The translations under genes were made by a program, and so were the position numbers. From Sphingomonas kyeonggiensis (lineage in GTDB: Bacteria; Pseudomonadota; Alphaproteobacteria; Sphingomonadales; Sphingomonadaceae): a DNA stretch of 64,000 nt. Position 1 is the first letter of the stretch, and every line of letters begins with the position of its first letter. Under the pieces are notes generated by a model that saw only the letters and a program-made list of their open reading frames with translations, was not told the DNA's origin and did not search any database. Shown here piece after piece: positions 35,410 to 42,738 of this stretch. The stretch lies in NCBI RefSeq assembly GCF_014204495.1, contig NZ_JACHLN010000001.1:62001-126000 (forward strand), written 5' to 3'.

Positions 35410-35990
35410 ATTCGCTCCGCCAGGACGCCGCGCGGACCTGCCCGGATCAGCGCGGCGGCGAGCGGGATCATCCTGCGCACGCGCGATTTCAGATGCTCGC
35501 CGTCTCCGGGCCAGTCGCCGCCGTAAATGCCGAGGCCGATCGCCCGCTGGCTGGCGCCCGAGGCGATCGCGTCGCCGACCCGGAGCGCTTCCACCAATCT
35601 GCCGAACCGCCTCCCCAAACCAGATGGAAGCGCTCGACCATGCAGGAAGGCATCGAGGCGGCGGGCCGAGTCTAGCTGGGCTTCGAGGATGCGACCATAG
35701 TCGATCAGCGCCGCGACCCGGCGCGGACCGTCGTCGAGCGCGCCAGAAAGTCCCTCCAGCTGCAATGTTCCGCCCGGAAGGTCGAGCAGCACATGCCGTC
35801 GATCCGCGACCCGAATCCCGCGGTGCCCTATCCGTGCGAGATCGAGCGCCGGACCCGACCGCGCCGACACCACCGCCAGCAGGCGCGGGTTCGCGGCCGC
35901 TGTCCAGATGGGCACGGCATGGGCACAGTCGAGCGTGGGATCAGCCGGGAAAGTGCAGCCCCCACCGCGCGGCGAAATGAGCACCGGCAT
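35406..35990 (-). CDS. DUF2285 protein; C-terminal part of an FseA-like activator
   Basis: The open frame begins with ATG at 35990 inside the DUF6499 gene, but its first residues (PVLISPRGGGCTFP) are an out-of-frame reading. True similarity starts at ADPTLDCAHAVPIWTAAANP, and the end (GASQRAIGLGIYGGDWPGDG, then HLKSRVRRMIPLAAALIRAGP) is a clear DUF2285 domain. In ICEMlSymR7A the equivalent msi171 is translated only by +1 frameshift from msi172, giving FseA, which activates the excisionase gene. A +1 shift at the CCC codon at 35949-35947 would join the two into a 241-residue protein. Confidence 0.72.
   Translation of the reverse strand: MPVLISPRGGGCTFPADPTLDCAHAVPIWTAAANPRLLAVVSARSGPALDLARIGHRGIRVADRRHVLLDLPGGTLQLEGLSGALDDGPRRVAALIDYGRILEAQLDSARRLDAFLHGRALPSGLGRRFGRLVEALRVGDAIASGASQRAIGLGIYGGDWPGDGEHLKSRVRRMIPLAAALIRAGPRGVLAERI
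35941..35952 (-). other. Putative +1 ribosomal frameshift site (TTT CCC GGC TGA)
   Basis: In the DUF6499 frame the last codons are TTT CCC GGC TGA. A peptidyl-tRNA-Pro slip of one base, from CCC to CCG, continues as GCT GAT CCC and restores the conserved FPADP junction into the DUF2285 frame. The stop is one codon after the slippery codon, which favours pausing. The frame offset between the two genes is exactly +1. Confidence 0.6.
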
Positions 35991-36132
35991 CGTCGCCCCG
36001 CACAGCGCTGAAATAGGAGCGATAGGCCGGATCGCGCCGCAGCAATTCCCAGGCGAGCGCTGGCCGCCCGCCGGCGAGCACGGCCGCGTAGGTAACCGTG
36101 TCCCGCCAGTCGGGAAGCCCGGACATCGGCAT
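35941..36132 (-). CDS. DUF6499 protein; N-terminal part of an FseA-like activator
   Basis: A 63-residue frame: MPMSGLPDWRDTVTYAAVLA, then RPALAWELLRRDPAYRSYF and FAARWGLHFPG. The DWR...LAWE.LRR.P.Y pattern is DUF6499, which normally forms the N-terminus of a longer protein ending in DUF2285. Its ATG overlaps the stop of the dioxygenase gene (TGATG), so it is in the luxI operon. It matches msi172 of ICEMlSymR7A in domain type, position and frameshift. Confidence 0.72.
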   Translation of the reverse strand: MPMSGLPDWRDTVTYAAVLAGGRPALAWELLRRDPAYRSYFSAVRGDDAGAHFAARWGLHFPG

Positions 36133-36989
36133 CAGTCCCGCCGATCCGCGAGAAAGGCGGCGGCCTGCGCTTCCTGGTCGGGACGCAGCGCGTCGATCGC
36201 GCCGAGATATTCGGGAACCGACTCCCCAAGCAGGATCGACGGGCATTGCCCTTCGACATTGCCGAGATTCGGCCGGTGCTGCGCATAACCGACCAGCGCC
36301 GCCAGCTCGGGCGAGAAGTGCCGCGCGATCGCCGGCGGATATACCAGCCATTGCAGCTCGAAGGGCTTCAGCCAGCCGAGGCAATAGCTGACGATCACGC
36401 CGCGGCGCGGCGCGCCCGATAGGTTGCCGCCACCGCCATGCAGGGTCGAGCCGAGAAACAGCAGCGCATCGCCCGGCGCCAGCCCGGGGACGACCGCGTC
36501 GTCCTCGGGCAGCTCGGCGACGTCCTGGTCGACATGGCTGCCGGGCCACAGCCGCGTCCCGCCATTTGACCGCGTGAACGGGTCGATCGGCCACATCACG
36601 TTGACGAGATATTCCATGCTGCCCTTGGGGCCGGCCCACATGTCCTGGTCGCGATGGGGCAGTTGCGCTGGCGCGCCGGGGTGGATCTCGACGGCCTGCG
36701 TGAGGTTGAGCGCGATCCGCTCGCACCAGGGCAGCAGCATGCGTTCGACGATCGCCAGCACCGGGGGGTGGCGAACCAGCGCCTCGGCATGGGACGACCG
36801 GCGCAGCAGCGCGCCGAAACGCCGGGTGCGATGCCCATAGAAGACGCCCCGGCACATCGGGGTCAGAGCGAAGGATGGGGCGAGGTCGGCGGCCAGCGCG
36901 CCGATCGCGGCGGGATCGAGTGCGCCGCGTAGCACGCACAGGCCGTCTCGCGAGAGATCGCCTGCGGCGATGTCGACGGCCACGCTCAT
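36132..36989 (-). CDS. Phytanoyl-CoA dioxygenase-family Fe(II)/2-oxoglutarate oxygenase
   Basis: A 285-residue oxygenase with the metal site HRD in LPHRDQDMW and a distal histidine in GSTLHGGGGN. Members hydroxylate acyl chains and many natural products. The ATG at 36989 overlaps the luxI stop (ATGA), and the gene is followed by the FseA-like pair, so it belongs to the quorum operon. The obvious inference is that it modifies the acyl-homoserine lactone, for instance hydroxylating its acyl chain, or makes a second signal. That is not a standard part of the ICEMlSymR7A circuit. Confidence 0.82.
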   Translation of the reverse strand: MSVAVDIAAGDLSRDGLCVLRGALDPAAIGALAADLAPSFALTPMCRGVFYGHRTRRFGALLRRSSHAEALVRHPPVLAIVERMLLPWCERIALNLTQAVEIHPGAPAQLPHRDQDMWAGPKGSMEYLVNVMWPIDPFTRSNGGTRLWPGSHVDQDVAELPEDDAVVPGLAPGDALLFLGSTLHGGGGNLSGAPRRGVIVSYCLGWLKPFELQWLVYPPAIARHFSPELAALVGYAQHRPNLGNVEGQCPSILLGESVPEYLGAIDALRPDQEAQAAAFLADRRD

Positions 36990-37588
36990 GCCGCCAGCTC
37001 CAGCGGGCCGACATAGGTGCTGGTCCAGGCGAGCCGCTCGCGGATGTCGGATGTGACCTCGATGCGGAACGCGCCGATCGGGCCGCCGGCGATGCGGACG
37101 GCGGGGCCGAGCGGCTCGGCGCGCCAGCCCATGGCCAGCACCTCGCGCCGGAAGCCCTCGGGGATGACGCCGGTGATGTGCTCGATCCCCCGCGCGAGCG
37201 CGAAGTCGGCCATCGCCGAGATCAGTTCGCTTCGCAGCTCCTTCCTTCGGGCGGCGCCGTGGCGGCTCGGCAGGCAGAGGCGCGTGCTCTCCCACGTCGT
37301 CGTTCCGGCCGGAACGCCCGCGACGCAGAGGTGCGGAAAGACCTCTCCCAACAGGTGCGGCCGCCAGCTCGGCAGCATGCGCAGCGACGCCTCGTGCCGC
37401 CCGCCATCGTCGATCGCGACGATATAGACGGCGTCGGCGGTGTCGAACTGGTCGACCTCGAAGCGGCCGTCGACGACGGGGACGTCCCAGTCGAAGAAGT
37501 CGACGAACTGCGCCTTGCGGTCGGCGAACATGGTTTCGAGCGCCGCCTGGTGCGCGCTCCTGGGGTAGTTCTCGATGGTGAGGATCAT
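36986..37588 (-). CDS. LuxI-type acyl-homoserine lactone synthase
   Basis: A 200-residue autoinducer synthase: FDWDVPVVDGRFEVDQFDTA, VYIVAIDDGG, ASLRMLPS and WESTRLCLP are the conserved parts, including the Arg, Phe, Trp, Asp, Arg and Glu residues of the family. The product uses S-adenosylmethionine and an acyl carrier. Chain length cannot be read. It lies 56 bp downstream of the luxR gene and heads the operon luxI, dioxygenase, DUF6499, DUF2285. In ICEMlSymR7A the same role is played by TraI1. Confidence 0.9.
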   Translation of the reverse strand: MILTIENYPRSAHQAALETMFADRKAQFVDFFDWDVPVVDGRFEVDQFDTADAVYIVAIDDGGRHEASLRMLPSWRPHLLGEVFPHLCVAGVPAGTTTWESTRLCLPSRHGAARRKELRSELISAMADFALARGIEHITGVIPEGFRREVLAMGWRAEPLGPAVRIAGGPIGAFRIEVTSDIRERLAWTSTYVGPLELAA

Positions 37589-37644
37589 GTGCTGCTCCCG
37601 TGGCTTGATGCGCCGCGAGAGGAAGCAGCTTTGGACCGTCAGCT

Positions 37645-38436
37645 TTAGCGCCCGGAATCCACGGTCCTTGACGGCCGCAATTCGTCCGTCGCGATCTCGC
37701 CGGCGAGGATCGCCGCGGCCAGCAATTCGGTGCGGTCGCTCGCCCCGAACAGGCGACGCGCATCGCGCATGTAGCTCTCGACGGTGCGGACGGTCAGGCC
37801 GAGGCGATGGGCGATGAGCTTGTCCTTCAGGCCCTGTCCGGCGAGCAGGATGCAGTCGCGGTGGCGCGGCTCGAGCCTCGGCAGCGGACCGCGCTGCGCC
37901 GGGCCGGCAAACCGGCGGGCCTGCTGGAAGGCGAAGGTGCCGAACGTCTGTGCGGGTCCGAGCAGCATTTCGGCGCTACGGACGCGCTTCAAGCCGGCAA
38001 AGGTGCAGGACCCGAAGCAGGCGCCGAGCCTGGCACAGGGGACGGTGATCCCCTCGTTCAGTCCCTCGCGCCGGCCGAGCTCCAGGGCAAGTCGGTCATG
38101 GCGATCCAGCTCGATGATGGCGGGCAGGTTCGACCACAGGAACGCGGCCTCGGCGAACAGGCAGCCGCGCATGACCGGATCGCGGCGATAGCGGCCTTCG
38201 GCGATGATGCGGCGGGTGGCCCCGTCCGCATAGTCGCGCAGGTCGACCGTCCCGGGCTTCGGCGAACGCAGGTCCTCGTGCGTCAGGATCGCGAAGTAGC
38301 GGCAACCCAGATCGTCCGCGAACGCGCGCGTCACCGCGCGAAGCTGGGCGCGATCCTCGGTGTCGCGGATCGCGCGGACGATGTCGTCCAGCAGATTGAG
38401 CGCGCACTCGTTCCATAGCCGGGCTCTTCCAGCCAT
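37645..38436 (-). CDS. LuxR-type quorum-sensing regulator (TraR-like)
   Basis: A 263-residue regulator with an N-terminal autoinducer-binding domain (about 20-170, with DPVMRGCLF and FLWSNLPAII) and a C-terminal LuxR helix-turn-helix (about 195-250, LAGQGLKDKLIAHRLGLTVRTVESY). AGGAGGT lies before the ATG. Besides possible activation by its own product, the upstream region carries an ECF-type motif (38517-38547) on the same strand. With the ligand from LuxI it should activate the luxI operon and thereby the FseA-like activator. Confidence 0.88.
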   Translation of the reverse strand: MAGRARLWNECALNLLDDIVRAIRDTEDRAQLRAVTRAFADDLGCRYFAILTHEDLRSPKPGTVDLRDYADGATRRIIAEGRYRRDPVMRGCLFAEAAFLWSNLPAIIELDRHDRLALELGRREGLNEGITVPCARLGACFGSCTFAGLKRVRSAEMLLGPAQTFGTFAFQQARRFAGPAQRGPLPRLEPRHRDCILLAGQGLKDKLIAHRLGLTVRTVESYMRDARRLFGASDRTELLAAAILAGEIATDELRPSRTVDSGR

Positions 38437-38451
38437 GTGCAGACCTCCTGC

Positions 38452-38465
38452 CGCGGCATGCCGCG
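38452..38465. promoter_or_regulatory. Palindrome next to the luxR ribosome binding site
   Basis: CGCGGCATGCCGCG is a perfect 14-base dyad 16 bp before the luxR start and directly upstream of its ribosome binding site. It could be an operator or an RNA hairpin affecting translation. Confidence 0.4.
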
Positions 38466-38516
38466 AGCCCGGGCCCCCTTCGCCGGTCGGTTGATCATCC
38501 TGCCCCGTTCGCGACT

Positions 38517-38547
38517 ATGACAAGGCGGGGCGCGGAAATGGGTAACG
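38517..38547 (-). promoter_or_regulatory. Putative ECF sigma promoter of luxR
   Basis: On the minus strand CGTTACC (38547-38541), 18 bases, then TGTCAT (38522-38517), about 80 bp before the luxR start. Both motifs and the spacing are identical to those upstream of the ECF sigma gene on the other strand (38694-38724). This divergent pair would let the sigma factor drive both itself and luxR. Confidence 0.55.
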
Positions 38548-38693
38548 TGCCGATCGATCCGTTCCGGCGCGAAACCCTCCCCGGCGGCGCGTTACCCAAA
38601 TGCAAGCGCCGCCGGTCTAACCGGGCAGTCGCCTGGCCCATCCCCAAGGATCGAACAGGGCCGGCGAAAAAATGCGTGGGTAGCCAAATTTCG

Positions 38694-38724
38694 CGTTACC
38701 AATTGTCCCGGTGCGGACTGTCAT
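38694..38724 (+). promoter_or_regulatory. Putative ECF sigma promoter of the fecI-like gene
   Basis: CGTTACC (38694-38700), 18 bases, TGTCAT (38719-38724), 40 bp before the ATG at 38765. A further CGTTACC at 38590-38596 has a poorer -10 (GTCTAA) and may be a second weak start. Autoregulation by the sigma factor is implied. Confidence 0.6.
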
Positions 38725-38764
38725 GCCCACTTCGGACAATTGCAGCGAGGTTCACCCCGCCTGA

Positions 38765-39337
38765 ATGATCGACGATGACGAGCTCAATGCCTGGTTCGTG
38801 CGGGAGGTGCTTCCTCTCGAGCGGGCGTTGACGTCCTACATCCGTCGCAACTGGAGGGTGCCCGAAGACGTGGCTGAACTGAGGCAGGACATTTACGAGC
38901 ATTCGCTGATCGGCGCGCGCCGCGCGCTGCCGCTCAATGCGCGCGCCTATGTCTATACGGTCGCGCGCAATCACCTGATCAACAATGCCAAGCGGGCGCG
39001 GATCGTCCCGATCGATACGATGGCCGACCTCGATGCCGTTCACCACGACATCGACATGTTCGAGGCCGAGCGGGCGCTTACCGCGCGCGACGAGCTGCGC
39101 CTCGCGAAGGAAGGGATCGACAAGCTGCCGCCCAAGTGCCGCGAGATCATCCTGCTGCAGAAGGTCGACGGGATGACCGACCGCGAGGCGGCGGCGTCGC
39201 TGGGCGTCTCGGTCGAGACCGTCCGGCGCCAGATCAAGCTCGGGATGAAGGCGCTGTTCGACCATATGGCGGGCGGCTCGGGCAGGATCGTGCGTAAGCG
39301 CTATCCACGTCGCGCGGATCGTGAGGTGCTGCCATGA
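38765..39337 (+). CDS. FecI-like ECF sigma factor
   Basis: A 190-residue sigma-70 family protein with region 2 (LERALTSYIRRNWRVPEDVA, RAYVYTVARNHLINNAKR) and region 4 (LPPKCREIILLQKVDGMTDR, then AAASLGVSVETVRRQI). Its stop overlaps the FecR gene (ATGA), the classic fecI-fecR arrangement. It probably serves both TonB transducers in the ICE, since only one sigma gene is present, and recognises the CGTTACC-N17/18-TGTC motif. Confidence 0.9.
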   Translation: MIDDDELNAWFVREVLPLERALTSYIRRNWRVPEDVAELRQDIYEHSLIGARRALPLNARAYVYTVARNHLINNAKRARIVPIDTMADLDAVHHDIDMFEAERALTARDELRLAKEGIDKLPPKCREIILLQKVDGMTDREAAASLGVSVETVRRQIKLGMKALFDHMAGGSGRIVRKRYPRRADREVLP

Positions 39338-40308
39338 GGCGCCAGGAAGCGATCGAGGACCGGGCGCTCGACTGGCTGATCCGCCGCAACGCGCCGGACT
39401 GGACCGAGGACGAGCAGGTCGATCTCGATGCCTGGCTCGAGGAGTCCATGGCGCACAAGGCGGCCTTCTGGCGCGCTGACCATCTCTGGCAGCAGGCGGA
39501 TCGCATCCGCTCGCTGGGGATCGACCACGACGACCGGGTCGACGGTCGCGAGCCCCGCCGCAAATGGTGGCCGGCGGCGATCGCAGCCAGCCTAGTTGCG
39601 GCCGTCGGCATCGGCGGATTGTCGGTCGCTCCCAAATTCTTCGATCAACCCGCGCTGCAGGTGCAGCAGGCCCGCTTCGATACGCCGATCGGCGGGCGTC
39701 GCGTGGTGCCTCTGGTCGACGGCAGTAAGGTCGAGCTGAACACGCAGACGGTGCTGCGCACGGCCGTCGGCAAGAGCAAGCGCGAGGTCTGGCTGGACTC
39801 CGGCGAAGCCTTCTTCGAGGTCGCGCACCACGACGGCGAGCCGTTCGTGGTCCATGCCGGCCGCCAGACGATCACCGTGCTCGGAACGAAATTCTCCGTC
39901 CGCCGCGACAAGGATCGCGTGACGGTCAATGTGCTGGAGGGCCGCGTCCGAGTGGACGATGGCGAAGGCACGATGGCGCATGCCGCGATCATCACGGCCG
40001 GCGATACCGCGATCTCGCGGGGGACATCGACGCTGATCGCCGCCAGGTCCGAGGAACGGGTCGCGGATGCGCTTGCCTGGCGCGACGGCATGCTGAGCTT
40101 CGACCAGGCGCCGCTCACCGACGTCGTCGCCGAGTTCAACCGCTACAACCGCACCAGGCTTGTCGTCACCGATGCCGCTGCCGGACAGATTCCGATCGGC
40201 GGCTCGTTCCAGGCGTCGAGCGTGGACTCCTTCACGCGCCTGTTGCGCGACGCCTACGGCCTGAGGATTGAACGCGACGACGACAGCGTGAAGATTTCAA
40301 GTCAGTAG
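39334..40308 (+). CDS. FecR-like anti-sigma/transducer protein
   Basis: A 324-residue inner-membrane protein: cytoplasmic N-terminus with ALDWLIRRNAPDWTEDEQ and DLDAWLEESMAHKAAFWR (sigma-binding), one membrane helix at about 74-95 (WWPAAIAASLVAAVGIGGLS), then the periplasmic FecR domain (RFDTPIGGRRVVPLVDGSKV, EAFFEVAHHDGEPFVV) and a C-terminal secretin/STN-like region (IPIGGSFQASSVDSFTRLLR). It relays the ligand state of the TonB transducers to the sigma factor. The last 25 bases are repeated in inverse orientation upstream of receptor 1. Confidence 0.9.
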   Translation: MRRQEAIEDRALDWLIRRNAPDWTEDEQVDLDAWLEESMAHKAAFWRADHLWQQADRIRSLGIDHDDRVDGREPRRKWWPAAIAASLVAAVGIGGLSVAPKFFDQPALQVQQARFDTPIGGRRVVPLVDGSKVELNTQTVLRTAVGKSKREVWLDSGEAFFEVAHHDGEPFVVHAGRQTITVLGTKFSVRRDKDRVTVNVLEGRVRVDDGEGTMAHAAIITAGDTAISRGTSTLIAARSEERVADALAWRDGMLSFDQAPLTDVVAEFNRYNRTRLVVTDAAAGQIPIGGSFQASSVDSFTRLLRDAYGLRIERDDDSVKISSQ

Positions 40309-40317
40309 CGTTACCAA
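40284..40317 (+). repeat. fecR 3' end, matching 34590-34623 in inverse orientation
   Basis: Identical over 34 bases to the reverse strand upstream of receptor 1. Here the CGTTACC motif follows the fecR stop but no TGTC motif stands at the right distance, so it is probably not an active promoter. Confidence 0.8.
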
Positions 40318-40356
40318 GCCGATCGTGCGGAGTAGTTAATCACAGAGCAAACAGCT

Positions 40357-42738
40357 CTATCTTGGTCTTGCCGACCATTCCAGACGGGGTGGTCGAGGTT
40401 GGGACCTTAACGTCTCAAGTTCACCGCGCATATGCCGCCAACTCGCTGCTGTAGAGCCGACCTCCGGTGGCGCGTCTTTCAACCAAAATAGCCACCAGTC
40501 TAGCGCGCGGCGCTGGACGTCGAGCACTTGCGAAGGGTTTTGCAGGTTGTGAGCACCCCGATCGAAGCGGGGCGCCAAGTATAGCTCGACGGGAATGTTC
40601 AGGTAGCGCAACCTGCTATACGTTTCCCACGGTCCTCCGATAACGTTGGCGACGTTTGAAATACTTCCAGTCACCATACGGAGAAGCGGCGTCCTGACCC
40701 GTTCGGCAGCAAATGTAGGGGAATTCTCGAGCCACGCCTTCCAGCCAGTTCCGAACGGTTTATCGCCGACGAGATCCTCGCCATGAGCATAGCTCCAATT
40801 CGACAGCGCAGCGTCCAAGTAGCCACCGGTGATGTTGTCACTGACGATCGCGGCCGCCCACGGGAAATCCGAATAGGAGAGCGCGTATTCGACCTGCCAA
40901 CCGCGATTGCTGAACCCAATAAGGCCGACCCGATCTGCCTGGACGATGCCGCGTGCTATCAGCTCTCGAGCAGCTCCTTCATAACCTCGAACATAACTTT
41001 GAGCCTGTGAGAGCCGCTTTACCCCGTCCATTGACCGAGGAGTGACCGGTCGACCGCCTTCGAGCACCATTATTCCGCGTCCAGCCAAAGTCTGCGCTAT
41101 GAATGGCTGGTTTCCCGGCCCTAGGCCGGGATCGTCCTTTCCGTAAATATCAAAGGTTTCAAGGGAGAGGTCTGCGGCGTTGGTCTGGATAACGAGCGGG
41201 TATCGGCGCGCCGGGTCAAAGCCCACGGGATAGAATAGCTTGCCTCGCCACGCGCGTCCCTCGGCATCCGACCATGTGATTGCCTCGACCCGTCCCAAGC
41301 ACTGTGAGGAGACGAGAGCCTGATTTGTCTGAAACAAGAGTCTCGAACGCCCGCCGTTTAGCTTGAGATATAAGCCGGGCGGATGATTGAGGTCCTGGAC
41401 GAAGGCTAGCGCTCCATCGTCGCCTTCAGCGCTGGAATTGGGTGCTGAAGCTTCACTTGTTCTGATCCATCCGCCAACGGCATCACGTCCAAAGACGATG
41501 CGGCGATTTTGAATTGACAGCTCGATACGGTCTTCAGAGACCCACCGCTTCGCCGAAAGCTTCTGGCGCTCGTCATTGGTTAACTCCAACTCAATCGTCG
41601 AGCCCGTGGCCACGTCAACGACGGCCACGGCCCGGCCAGCCATTCCAGCGGGACTTTGAATCTCGAGTGGGAGGAATGTCCTGTCGACCAAGACATGGTG
41701 GTTGTCTGGCGACCAAGCAGGAGGCAAGGCGGACGAGACATTGTTGAACGGGGCTTCAATGAGGGGTCGTCCAGACCCGTCGCGCAAATCGATTACATAC
41801 TGCTGCATCAGCAATCGCGCATTTAGCGCGTCAGGATTTCGGCTATTTTCCTCAACCTGGCTTTGGATTGTAGGCGAGTCATAGGCCGACCAGGCAAACG
41901 GAATCGAGCTGGGATTTGCCTCGACGATCGCCCAACGCCCATCGTGTGAAAAGCTGGGCGGGGTGATGGCACCGATGCGCGTGGCACCCGCACCGGTCAG
42001 CGAGACTTTCTTCGCTGGCTGCCCCGGCTTAGCAACATACCAATCTTCGTTTCCCCAATCGATCGAAAGTCGGCTTTGGTTGGCAGAGCCGTAGAGCAGC
42101 CCCAGCGCATCGCTAGGTTCCAGGACCATGCCCTGTTGGTTGGTATTAGCTCTATCCAGAATCGTCGGCCGCTTGGCACGGAATACGATTTCCCCTGCAG
42201 GACCGACACCAAAAAACGTTGCGTCGCCTTCGCTGCGCGTAAGTTTCGTCAGTGCTCCGTCAATCACATCCAATTTGAATATCTGACGGTTTTCGCTTTC
42301 ATCTTGCCAAAAAAAGGCGACCGATGACTCGTCGAGCCAGCGCAATGCGTTTGGCGGAAAACCAAAAGTGAGGCCCGCCAAATTGCCTCGGCCATTGACG
42401 TCCGGTCCCCATCCGCGTGTGAATAGCGACTTGATTAAGCGCGGTTTGAGCCGTGTCGTGTCTCGCAAGCTTCCAGCAAAGATTTCGACGACGACACCAT
42501 CACGTTGCACGTCGCCCCGCACCAAACCGAATGCATACAATTCACCGGAGCGAGAATAGGCAATCCCTCCGTTTTCCTCCGCGGCGAGAATGCGCGCAGT
42601 TTCAAACGCCTTTTCCAAGGTCAACCCACAACTGTCTCCCGCAGCTAGAGCAGGAGCGGTCAATAATAGTGCACAGCAGCTGACAAGATAGAACCTATGA
42701 GCGCGGCGCCGAAAGATCACGCCAGTTGGGATCACCAT
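40357..42738 (-). CDS. S9 prolyl-oligopeptidase-family protein, probable lasso-peptide isopeptidase (copy 2)
   Basis: A 793-residue secreted protein: a signal peptide (about 1-33, LVSCCALLLTAPALAAG), a propeller-like N-terminal domain, then a hydrolase domain with the nucleophile in GLIGFSNRGWQVEY (Ser610) and a late histidine in RGAHNLQNP. It differs in most positions from copy 1, so the two are not a recent duplication and probably act on different peptides. The ATG overlaps the stop of receptor 2 by 7 bases, exactly as in pair 1. It converges on fecR with about 50 bp between. Confidence 0.72.
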   Translation of the reverse strand: MVIPTGVIFRRRAHRFYLVSCCALLLTAPALAAGDSCGLTLEKAFETARILAAEENGGIAYSRSGELYAFGLVRGDVQRDGVVVEIFAGSLRDTTRLKPRLIKSLFTRGWGPDVNGRGNLAGLTFGFPPNALRWLDESSVAFFWQDESENRQIFKLDVIDGALTKLTRSEGDATFFGVGPAGEIVFRAKRPTILDRANTNQQGMVLEPSDALGLLYGSANQSRLSIDWGNEDWYVAKPGQPAKKVSLTGAGATRIGAITPPSFSHDGRWAIVEANPSSIPFAWSAYDSPTIQSQVEENSRNPDALNARLLMQQYVIDLRDGSGRPLIEAPFNNVSSALPPAWSPDNHHVLVDRTFLPLEIQSPAGMAGRAVAVVDVATGSTIELELTNDERQKLSAKRWVSEDRIELSIQNRRIVFGRDAVGGWIRTSEASAPNSSAEGDDGALAFVQDLNHPPGLYLKLNGGRSRLLFQTNQALVSSQCLGRVEAITWSDAEGRAWRGKLFYPVGFDPARRYPLVIQTNAADLSLETFDIYGKDDPGLGPGNQPFIAQTLAGRGIMVLEGGRPVTPRSMDGVKRLSQAQSYVRGYEGAARELIARGIVQADRVGLIGFSNRGWQVEYALSYSDFPWAAAIVSDNITGGYLDAALSNWSYAHGEDLVGDKPFGTGWKAWLENSPTFAAERVRTPLLRMVTGSISNVANVIGGPWETYSRLRYLNIPVELYLAPRFDRGAHNLQNPSQVLDVQRRALDWWLFWLKDAPPEVGSTAASWRHMRGELETLRSQPRPPRLEWSARPR

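Noticed and set aside
37589..37644. tra/lux box upstream of luxI
   Set aside because: Only a weak dyad (GCTGACGG with TCCAAAGC) is present in the 56 bp gap, not enough to call a LuxR-binding site.
40309..40345. CGTTACC after the fecR stop as a promoter
   Set aside because: No TGTC motif at 17-18 bp and the following gene is on the opposite strand; explained by the repeat shared with receptor 1.
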